A DNA stretch of 13,635 bases. Origin: UBA5336 sp039198685 (lineage in GTDB: Bacteria; Pseudomonadota; Alphaproteobacteria; Caulobacterales; Hyphomonadaceae). Below the pieces are notes generated by a model that saw only the letters and a list, made by a program, of their open reading frames with translations, made no database searches and was not told the origin of the DNA. The translations under genes were made by a program, and so were the position numbers. This document shows positions 8,052-13,635 of this stretch, one piece after another. Each line of letters starts with the position of its first letter. Position 1 is the stretch's first letter. The stretch covers positions 1-13,635 of the forward strand of contig JBCCTK010000090.1 of the NCBI GenBank assembly GCA_039198685.1, in the 5' to 3' direction.

Positions 8052-10019
8052 ATGTCAGTGACGAACCGCGATATGGCAAACGCAATCCGCGCACTTTCCA
8101 TGGATGCAGTTGAACAAGCAAAGTCAGGCCATGTCGGCGCCCCACTTGGCCTGGCAGATGTGGCCACAGCGCTTTGGACACGCCACTTGAAGCATGATCC
8201 GGCTGCGCCAGACTGGGCCGACCGCGACCGATTTGTCTTGTCTGTCGGCCATGGGTCAATGTTGCTCTACTCGCTTCTGCACCTGACCGGTTATGCCAGC
8301 ATCAATCGTTCAGATATCCGCAATTTCCGCCAACTTGGCGCCAGCACGCCGGGCCACCCGGAAAATTTCGTGACGCCAGGCGTCGAGACCACGACCGGTC
8401 CGCTCGGCCAGGGCATCGCCACGGCGGTCGGCATGGCGATAGCGGAGCGTCATCTTAACGCCCGGTTCGGGGATGAGCTTGTCGATCACCACACTTGGGT
8501 GATCGCGGGAGATGGCTGCCTCATGGAAGGCATCAGCCAGGAAGCCATCACGCTGGCAGGCCATTTAAAGCTCAACAAGCTGATCGTTCTTTTCGACGAC
8601 AATGCCGTGACAATCGACGGCGGAACAGATCTGTCGGACTCAACCGATCAGTGTGCGCGGTTCGAGGCTTCAGGCTGGGCGACCCGTTCGATCGACGGTC
8701 ACAATGAACAAGAGATCGAGGCGGCCCTTCGCTGGGCAAAGATCCAGGACAGACCTGCCATGGTCGCCTGCAAAACCCGGATCGGTTTTGGCGCGCCAAC
8801 GATTGAGGGAACGGGCAAGGCCCATGGCGGCCCCTATGGTGCTGAAGAAATCGCTGGCATTCGGGAAAATATCGGCTGGCCACACCCGCCATTCGAAATT
8901 CCTGAAACCCTTGAAGACGCTTGGGCAAGTGCAGGAAAGCGGTGCGAAACTGACCGGGCCGCCTGGGACGTGCGTCTGAACACGTCCAGCCAAGCCGACG
9001 CTTTCGAAAGTGCCCTTTCAGGCGCGCTGCCAGGCGATCTGGTGGCACAATTAGAGGCCCACAAAGCCAATGTAATTGAGGGCGGCAAGGACGATGCGAC
9101 CCGCAAGTGGTCCGGCGCCGCGCTTGAGGTCCTGACGAAATCCGTCCCGGAAATGGTTGGCGGCTCAGCCGACCTCTCTGGCTCCAACAATACAAAAACC
9201 AGCGCTACACCGCCAATGACGGCCGAAACCTGGTCGGGCCGATACATTCATTACGGGGTGCGTGAACACGCCATGGCCGCGGCCATGAATGGCATGGCGC
9301 TCCATGGCGGCATCATTCCTTATTCCGGCACTTTCCTCATTTTCTCAGACTACAGCCGAGCCGCAATCCGCATCGGCGCGCTAATGGGCCTGCGCGTGAT
9401 CCACGTGATGACACATGACTCCATTGGCCTTGGTGAAGACGGACCCACGCACCAGCCCGTGGAGCAGATCGCATCCCTTCGCGCCATGCCAAAAATGCGG
9501 GTGTTTCGCCCATGCGACGGCGTGGAAACCGCTGAGTGCTGGCAGCTCGCATTGGAATATGCTGACGGACCGAGTACGATGGCTCTCACCCGCCAGAAAG
9601 TGGCTAGCCAGCGCAAAGACGGCGCTGGAAATCCCAGCGCGCGCGGGGCTTATGTGCTTTCAGACGCAGCGGATGCAAAGGCGGTCATCATCGCAACAGG
9701 CTCTGAGGTCGAGATCGCCATGGAAGCGCAAAACGCGCTGGCGGCTCAAGGTGTGCCCGTTCGGGTCGTTTCCATGCCTTGCATGGAGCTTTTCGATGCG
9801 CAGGCGCCTGACTATCAGGATGATGTCCTCTGCGGTGACCTGCCGAAGGTGGCCGTTGAAGCGGGCGTGCGGATGGGATGGGACCGCTGGATAGGCCGAG
9901 ATGGCGGATTTATCGGCATGTCCAGCTTCGGGGCAAGCGCGCCTTACAAGGACCTCTACACACACTTCAACATCACCGCGGACGCCGTCGTTGGGGCGGT
10001 GATATCACGCATGGGGTGA
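8052..10019 (+). CDS. tkt: Transketolase
   Basis: This thiamine-diphosphate enzyme moves two-carbon units between ketose and aldose phosphates in the non-oxidative pentose phosphate pathway, linking pentoses to fructose-6-phosphate and glyceraldehyde-3-phosphate. The 655-residue product has the usual length and three domains. The cofactor domain shows His27 in GHVGAPLG, GHGSMLLYSLLHLTGY (67-81), GPLGQG (116-121) and the thiamine motif GDG (153-155) ending at Asn184. The middle domain has GGSADLSGSN (370-379), the catalytic Glu405 in YGVREHAM, and THDSIGLGEDGPTHQPVE (454-471). The C-terminal domain ends with FGASAPYKDLY. One oddity is Val28 where the family normally has Pro (GHPG). It heads the plus-strand carbon block; the next gene is 156 bases downstream with no clear terminator, so co-transcription with gap is possible. 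Confidence 0.97.
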   Translation: MSVTNRDMANAIRALSMDAVEQAKSGHVGAPLGLADVATALWTRHLKHDPAAPDWADRDRFVLSVGHGSMLLYSLLHLTGYASINRSDIRNFRQLGASTPGHPENFVTPGVETTTGPLGQGIATAVGMAIAERHLNARFGDELVDHHTWVIAGDGCLMEGISQEAITLAGHLKLNKLIVLFDDNAVTIDGGTDLSDSTDQCARFEASGWATRSIDGHNEQEIEAALRWAKIQDRPAMVACKTRIGFGAPTIEGTGKAHGGPYGAEEIAGIRENIGWPHPPFEIPETLEDAWASAGKRCETDRAAWDVRLNTSSQADAFESALSGALPGDLVAQLEAHKANVIEGGKDDATRKWSGAALEVLTKSVPEMVGGSADLSGSNNTKTSATPPMTAETWSGRYIHYGVREHAMAAAMNGMALHGGIIPYSGTFLIFSDYSRAAIRIGALMGLRVIHVMTHDSIGLGEDGPTHQPVEQIASLRAMPKMRVFRPCDGVETAECWQLALEYADGPSTMALTRQKVASQRKDGAGNPSARGAYVLSDAADAKAVIIATGSEVEIAMEAQNALAAQGVPVRVVSMPCMELFDAQAPDYQDDVLCGDLPKVAVEAGVRMGWDRWIGRDGGFIGMSSFGASAPYKDLYTHFNITADAVVGAVISRMG

Positions 10020-10092
10020 GGGCTGCACCACCCGCTCGCCTGCAGCGCGCAAGGCCTGCAACTTGCTTAGCATGCCTGCGCTGACGTGGCGT

Positions 10093-10119
10093 TTGGCAAC
10101 GGGTGGACGCGCGTGCCAA
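10093..10119. promoter_or_regulatory. Inverted repeat TTGGCA-N15-TGCCAA upstream of gap
   Basis: Perfect 6-bp arms (10093-10098 and 10114-10119) lie 57-83 bases before the gap start, in the region where its promoter is expected. Half-site spacing is about two helical turns centre to centre, as for a dimeric regulator. TCTAAA at 10125-10130 is a possible -10 box, but no good -35 stands at the right distance. Confidence 0.4.
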
Positions 10120-10132
10120 CCGGGTCTAAACG

Positions 10133-10149
10133 CTGCAAAAGATTTGCAG
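10133..10149. promoter_or_regulatory. Perfect 17-base palindrome CTGCAAA-AGA-TTTGCAG in the gap leader
   Basis: Two perfect 7-bp arms flank a 3-base centre, ending 26 bases before the gap ATG. It is too short and lacks a T-run for a terminator, and is placed where a repressor would block a promoter with a -10 near 10125-10130. I infer a transcription-factor operator; as RNA it could instead form a small hairpin just before the ribosome site (GAGGGA, 10165-10170). Confidence 0.5.
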
Positions 10150-10175
10150 AGACGCAAGCTCAGAGAGGGATTTCC

Positions 10176-11183
10176 ATGGCCGTTCGTGTTGCAATCAATG
10201 GGTTTGGCCGCATCGGCCGCCTTGTTCTTCGATCCATCATTGAGCATGATCGCTCCGACATAGAAGTGGTCTCGATCAACGATCTTGGACCGATCGAGAC
10301 GAATGCCCACTTGCTCCAATATGACAGTGTACACGGTCGCCTGCCCCAGGATGTGACGGTCGACGGTGACACGATCAAAGTTGGTGAGCGCACTTTCAAG
10401 TGCACCTCCGTGCGCGATCCGAAAGAACTGCCCCACGGTGAAATGGGCGTTGATATTGCGATGGAATGTACGGGCATCTTCACCGCCAAGGAGGCTGCCA
10501 GCGCACACCTTGAGGCAGGTGCCAAGCGGGTGCTCGTCTCTGCGCCGGCCTCGGGCGCTGACAAGACCATCGTCTATGGCGTGAACCACACAGCCCTGAC
10601 CAGCGACGACCTGGTCGTATCCAATGCGTCTTGCACCACCAATTGTCTCAGCCCCGTTGCGAAAGTGCTCAATGAGCTTGTCGGCATTGAGCGTGGCTAT
10701 ATGACGACGGTGCACGCTTATACTGGCGACCAACCCACGTTGGACCGTATGCACAAAGATTTGTATCGCGCGCGGGCAGCCGCGAACTCCATGATCCCAA
10801 CCTCGACAGGGGCTGCGAAAGCCGTTGGCCTGGTGCTGCCGGAACTGGCTGGCAAGCTGAACGGTTCTGCCGTACGGGTGCCGACGCCGAACGTGTCGAT
10901 GGTCGACCTGGTGTTCGACGCTGGGCGTGAGACCACCGCTGAAGAGATTAATGACGCCCTGAAAGCCGCCTCGGAAGGCGTTATGGCGGGCATTCTTGGT
11001 TTCTCGGAAGAGCCCTTGGTTTCCGCCGACTTCAATCACAACCCGGCGAGCTCCACAGTGGCGTCTGCGGGCACCAACGTTACCGACAAGACGCTCGTCC
11101 GTGTCCTATCCTGGTATGATAATGAGTGGGGCTTCGCCACGCGGATGTCCGACACAGCCGTCCACATGGGTGGCCTGATCTAA
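10176..11183 (+). CDS. gap: Glyceraldehyde-3-phosphate dehydrogenase, type I
   Basis: Catalyses reversible oxidative phosphorylation of glyceraldehyde-3-phosphate to 1,3-bisphosphoglycerate in the cytoplasm. The 335-residue product matches the family length. The N-terminal Rossmann fold starts INGFGRIGR (7-15); Asp36 in INDLG is the residue that normally binds the NAD ribose, arguing for NAD use. The catalytic motif SNASCTTNCLSP gives Cys153, with His180 in TTVHAYTGDQ. The C-terminus has SWYDNEWGFATRM. The open frame runs 90 bases further upstream, but the family start MAVRVAINGFG coincides with ATG 10176 behind GAGGGA five bases away. The product of this enzyme is the substrate of the next gene's product. 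Confidence 0.97.
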   Translation: MAVRVAINGFGRIGRLVLRSIIEHDRSDIEVVSINDLGPIETNAHLLQYDSVHGRLPQDVTVDGDTIKVGERTFKCTSVRDPKELPHGEMGVDIAMECTGIFTAKEAASAHLEAGAKRVLVSAPASGADKTIVYGVNHTALTSDDLVVSNASCTTNCLSPVAKVLNELVGIERGYMTTVHAYTGDQPTLDRMHKDLYRARAAANSMIPTSTGAAKAVGLVLPELAGKLNGSAVRVPTPNVSMVDLVFDAGRETTAEEINDALKAASEGVMAGILGFSEEPLVSADFNHNPASSTVASAGTNVTDKTLVRVLSWYDNEWGFATRMSDTAVHMGGLI

Positions 11184-11189
11184 CCCTGC

Positions 11190-11216
11190 ACGGGCTCCTG
11201 AAATGGAGCCCGTTTT
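11190..11216 (+). terminator. Intrinsic-terminator-like hairpin between gap and pgk
   Basis: ACGGGCTCC (11190-11198), loop TGAAAT, GGAGCCCGT (11205-11213) form a perfect 9-bp GC-rich stem whose end starts a T-run (TTTT, 11213-11216, then GCTATTT). It lies just after the gap stop. Only about 23 bases remain before the pgk ATG, leaving no room for a complete promoter downstream, so it probably attenuates read-through or acts as an RNA processing/stability hairpin. Confidence 0.75.
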
Positions 11217-11239
11217 GCTATTTCTTGGTGGGCCTGCAC

Positions 11240-12433
11240 ATGAGCCGTTTTAACCGCATCGAAGACGCCGGCGATCTGAATGGAAAGACGGCCTTGGTCC
11301 GCGTTGATTTCAATGTGCCAATGGCGGAGGGCACGATCACCGATGACACGCGTCTTCGGTCTGCCGTGGAAACGGTGCAAACACTTCGTACCCAGGGCGC
11401 CGAGGTTGCTCTTTTGGCCCATTTTGGACGGCCGAAGGGTGAGCGTGTTCCCGAAATGAGCCTCGCACCCGTCGCTCCAGCATTTGCAAGCGTCCTGGGA
11501 AGTCCTGTGGAGTTTGCCGCGGACTGTAAGGGCCCGGGCGTCGCCAGTGCCATTGCGACGCTGCCGCCTGCAGGAGTAATCTTGTTGGAGAATACGCGAT
11601 ACTATGCCGGCGAAGAACAAAACGATCCCGCGCTGGCAGAGGAAATGGCGGAACTCGGCGATCTCTATGTGAATGACGCATTTTCAGCAGCCCATCGCGC
11701 CCACGTGTCTACGGTTGGGCTCGCCCAGCTTCTGCCTGCCTATGCAGGGAAGTCCATGGAGCGGGAATTGGACGCCCTGGAGGCCGCACTCGGGACGCCA
11801 GAGCGGCCCGTCCTCGCGGTCGTCGGCGGCGCGAAAGTGTCTTCGAAAATCGACTTGCTCAAAAACTTGGTTAGCAAAGTCGACGCGTTGGCCATTGGTG
11901 GTGGCATGGCGAACACATTCCTTGCCGCGCGCGGACATAGGATCGGCGCTTCTCTTTGCGAGCACGACCTGGCCGATACAGCTCGGGAAATCGAAGCCAA
12001 CGCCAAGGTTGCTGGATGCGACATCATCTTGCCGAGAGATGTGGTGGTTGCCAAAGAGTTTGCAGCCAATGCCCCCAGTCGCATCTGCGGGCTGGATGAC
12101 GTGGCAGACAATGAGATGATCCTCGACGCGGGTCCCCAAACCGTGGCGATCCTGGCCTTGGCTTTGGACACAGCAAAGACGTTGGTCTGGAACGGCCCGT
12201 TGGGTGCCTTCGAAATCGAACCCTTCGACGCGGCGACTGTGGCCGCTGCCAAAGCTGCAGGTCAGCGCGCAAAGGAACACACGCTAACGGCCGTCGCTGG
12301 CGGTGGAGACACCGTCGCAGCGCTCAATCATGCTGGCGCAGCAGAAGACTTCACTTTCGTCTCCACCGCGGGCGGTGCGTTTCTTGAATGGATGGAGGGC
12401 AAGGCGCTGCCCGGCGTCGAAGCTTTGACGTAA
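11240..12433 (+). CDS. pgk: Phosphoglycerate kinase
   Basis: Transfers the acyl phosphate of 1,3-bisphosphoglycerate to ADP, giving 3-phosphoglycerate and ATP (reversible). The 397-residue monomeric enzyme shows the N-terminal substrate motifs RVDFNVP (21-27), HFGRPKG (61-67) and NDAFSAAHRAH (145-155). The C-terminal nucleotide domain has GGAKVSSK (196-203), WNGPLGAFE (317-325), GGGDTVAAL (354-362) and STAGGAFLE (375-383). The open frame reaches back into gap, but ATG 11240 gives the standard N-terminus. Its ribosome site is only GGTGGG seven bases upstream, and in-frame TTG 11225 and GTG 11228 are less likely starts. Expression most likely relies on transcripts from upstream that pass the hairpin at 11190-11216. 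Confidence 0.97.
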   Translation: MSRFNRIEDAGDLNGKTALVRVDFNVPMAEGTITDDTRLRSAVETVQTLRTQGAEVALLAHFGRPKGERVPEMSLAPVAPAFASVLGSPVEFAADCKGPGVASAIATLPPAGVILLENTRYYAGEEQNDPALAEEMAELGDLYVNDAFSAAHRAHVSTVGLAQLLPAYAGKSMERELDALEAALGTPERPVLAVVGGAKVSSKIDLLKNLVSKVDALAIGGGMANTFLAARGHRIGASLCEHDLADTAREIEANAKVAGCDIILPRDVVVAKEFAANAPSRICGLDDVADNEMILDAGPQTVAILALALDTAKTLVWNGPLGAFEIEPFDAATVAAAKAAGQRAKEHTLTAVAGGGDTVAALNHAGAAEDFTFVSTAGGAFLEWMEGKALPGVEALT

Positions 12434-12466
12434 ATTGACGCATACTCGGGGATTGAAGAGGAAAAC

Positions 12467-13360
12467 ATGGCCAACATAGACATGATCGCTAAGATTGCCG
12501 CCGGACAAGGCTTTATCGCCGCTTTGGACCAGTCGGGAGGCTCAACACCCAAAGCACTTCGCGCCTATGGCGTTGGCGAGGATGCTTACTCCAATGACGA
12601 AGAGATGTTCGGCCTGATCCACGATATGCGCGCTCGAATTGTAAAGTCGCCCGCTTTCACAGGCGAAAAGGTGATCGGTGCGATCCTTTTTGAGCGTACC
12701 ATGGATGGCGAAATTGATGGGACGCCCACCGCTGAGTATCTCTGGAATGCCCGCGGTGTTGTGCCTTTCCTGAAAGTCGACAAGGGGCTGGCCGACGAAT
12801 CCAACGGCGTTCAGCTCATGAAGCCCATGCCGCAGCTAGATGCCTTACTGGAAAAAGGCGTTTCCAAAGGTGTGTTCGGCACGAAGATGCGATCCAACAT
12901 CAATTCCGCCAACGCCGAAGGCATCGCGGCTGTTGTGGCCCAACAATTCGAAGTGGGTCATCAGATCCTTAGCCATGGCCTGGTTCCGATCATCGAGCCG
13001 GAAGTGAATATAAACGCACCGGACAAAGCTGAAGCAGAAGTCATGTTGTGCAACGAGATTGCCGCGCATCTCGACAAGGTCCCGGCCAACCAGCAGATCA
13101 TGCTGAAACTGACGCTGCCCGAAACAGCGAACCACTATACGCTGCTAATCGACCATCCTCGCTGCATGCGCGTCGTCGCCCTTTCAGGGGGGTACAGCAG
13201 GCAGAGTGCTTGCGAGAAGCTGGCTCAAAACACGGGGATGATCGCGAGCTTTTCACGAGCGCTGACCGAGGGCCTGTCTGCCAATCAAACAGACAGTGAG
13301 TTCGACGCTACATTGGGGTCGACGATTGCGATGATCTCCGATGCTTCCTGCGCGGGCTGA
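12467..13360 (+). CDS. fba: Class I fructose-bisphosphate aldolase (bacterial type)
   Basis: Reversibly condenses glyceraldehyde-3-phosphate and dihydroxyacetone phosphate to fructose-1,6-bisphosphate through a Schiff base, without a metal. The 297 residues match the short bacterial class I aldolases. Visible motifs are ALDQSGGSTPKAL (19-31), GAILFERTMD (71-80), LKVDKGL (102-108), GLVPIIEPEV (171-180) and IMLKLTLPE (211-219), where Lys214 is the probable Schiff-base lysine, and LSGGYSR (239-245) for phosphate binding. No class II zinc-binding histidine pattern is seen. The ATG lies 33 bases after pgk with AAGAGGA four bases upstream, so it is co-transcribed with pgk. In gluconeogenic growth it would use the triose phosphates delivered by the two preceding enzymes. 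Confidence 0.95.
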   Translation: MANIDMIAKIAAGQGFIAALDQSGGSTPKALRAYGVGEDAYSNDEEMFGLIHDMRARIVKSPAFTGEKVIGAILFERTMDGEIDGTPTAEYLWNARGVVPFLKVDKGLADESNGVQLMKPMPQLDALLEKGVSKGVFGTKMRSNINSANAEGIAAVVAQQFEVGHQILSHGLVPIIEPEVNINAPDKAEAEVMLCNEIAAHLDKVPANQQIMLKLTLPETANHYTLLIDHPRCMRVVALSGGYSRQSACEKLAQNTGMIASFSRALTEGLSANQTDSEFDATLGSTIAMISDASCAG

Positions 13361-13378
13361 TGCATCAGTCATGGGGGT

Positions 13379-13416
13379 ACAAAAAAAACGGCCTATTTAA
13401 GCCGCTCCTTTTTTGT
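13379..13416. terminator. Terminator after fba, probably bidirectional in form
   Basis: An outer A/T stem, ACAAAAAA (13379-13386) with TTTTTTGT (13409-13416), encloses an inner stem CGGC/GCCG (13389-13392 and 13401-13404), separated by a small internal loop. The T-run at 13409-13414 serves plus-strand transcripts from fba; the matching A-run would serve a minus-strand transcript. The GC core is only four pairs, so efficiency is uncertain. Confidence 0.6.
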
Positions 13417-13429
13417 CTATTCTAGAGCC

Positions 13430-13635
13430 ATGCTTGAGATGCGCCCTTCCTATGAGTGCTGCGACACGGATCTGCCTGCAGACAGCCCCGGCGCGATGAT
13501 TTGCTCATTTGAGTGTACTTTCTGCAGGCCTTGCGCTGGCGATGTTCTGGGCGGCGTATGCCCCAATTGCGGTGGAGGATTCAGCGCCCGGCCGCTTCGC
13601 ATGGGCACAGCCCTGGAAAAATTTCCGGCAAGCAC
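13430..13635 (+). CDS. DUF1272 small cysteine-rich protein (3' end outside window)
   Basis: The first 68 residues open MLEMRPSYECCDTDLP and carry eight cysteines: Cys10-Cys11, Cys25, Cys29, Cys32, Cys35, Cys44 and Cys47, with FECTFCRPC and CPNCGGG as the clearest part. This is the pattern of DUF1272, small proteins of unknown function that probably bind zinc in a compact rubredoxin- or zinc-ribbon-like fold. Most of the expected length is present; the stop is outside the window. No Shine-Dalgarno site precedes the ATG. TATTCT at 13418-13423 ends six bases before the ATG, so a transcript could start at or near the ATG. Its closeness to the fba terminator suggests a separate transcription unit rather than part of the carbon operon. 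Confidence 0.88.
   Translation, partial: MLEMRPSYECCDTDLPADSPGAMICSFECTFCRPCAGDVLGGVCPNCGGGFSARPLRMGTALEKFPAS

Noticed and set aside
7957..8259. Upstream extension of the zauP-like frame to 190 codons
   Set aside because: The extra residues run antisense into tkt, are Trp/Arg/Pro-rich without coiled-coil character, and would remove the divergent promoter region.
10038..10080. Three GCCTGC(A/G) copies after tkt (10038, 10054, 10074)
   Set aside because: Spacing is irregular, units are short, and they are GC-rich words expected by chance here; no CRISPR-like regularity.
10005..11039. A 344-codon open frame on the minus strand, antisense to gap
   Set aside because: It lies opposite a perfectly conserved gap gene, has His/Arg/Gly-rich composition typical of a codon-bias shadow, and has no recognisable domain or ribosome site.
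13358..13367. TGATGCATCA, a perfect 10-base palindrome over the fba stop
   Set aside because: Too short to mean much and not followed by a T-run; the real terminator candidate is at 13379-13416.
1..13635. Search for mobile elements, CRISPR arrays, tRNA/rRNA, defence islands or toxin-antitoxin pairs
   Set aside because: None seen by eye; all coding space is taken by housekeeping or envelope genes, without abrupt composition change.

Overview
The window looks like chromosomal DNA from an alphaproteobacterium, most like the Caulobacterales/Hyphomonadaceae/Maricaulaceae group. This rests on gene content: a zapA gene preceded by a small coiled-coil gene resembling Caulobacter zauP, lying divergent from a tkt-gap-pgk-fba block. 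The placement is inference from gene order and protein style; no 16S or other phylogenetic marker is present. Coding density is high. I see no tRNA, rRNA, insertion sequence, prophage gene or CRISPR array, and no gene-free stretch longer than about 160 bases.

Region 1 (1-6938, minus strand) is a two-gene envelope operon. A large lipoprotein of the bacterial alpha-2-macroglobulin family, with an intact CTEQ thioester motif, is followed after one base by penicillin-binding protein 1C (pbpC), which runs off the left edge. This is the known YfhM-PbpC pairing: a thioester protease trap in the periplasm next to a peptidoglycan synthase thought to repair the wall.

Region 2 (7063-7956, minus strand) is a compact cell-division operon: a ZauP/DUF4164-like coiled-coil protein, ZapA starting at TTG behind a strong Shine-Dalgarno sequence, and a small DUF5076-like protein. 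The 124-base gap between it and region 1 holds interlocking short inverted and direct repeats.

Region 3 (8052-13360, plus strand) is a central-carbon block: transketolase, glyceraldehyde-3-phosphate dehydrogenase, phosphoglycerate kinase and class I fructose-bisphosphate aldolase. Together they interconvert pentose phosphates, triose phosphates and fructose-1,6-bisphosphate for glycolysis/gluconeogenesis and the non-oxidative pentose phosphate pathway. No RuBisCO or phosphoribulokinase gene is in the window, so nothing here argues for carbon fixation. Operator-like palindromes sit upstream of tkt and gap, and an intrinsic-terminator-like hairpin sits between gap and pgk.

Region 4 (13430-13635, plus strand) is the start of a cysteine-rich DUF1272 protein directly after the fba terminator.

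I found no convincing new multi-gene system. The protein-coding content is ordinary and well preserved. The parts most worth a second look are non-coding: the perfect 17-base palindrome in front of gap, the nested palindromes in the zauP/tkt divergent promoter region, the gap-pgk hairpin, and the repeat-rich gap upstream of the macroglobulin gene.
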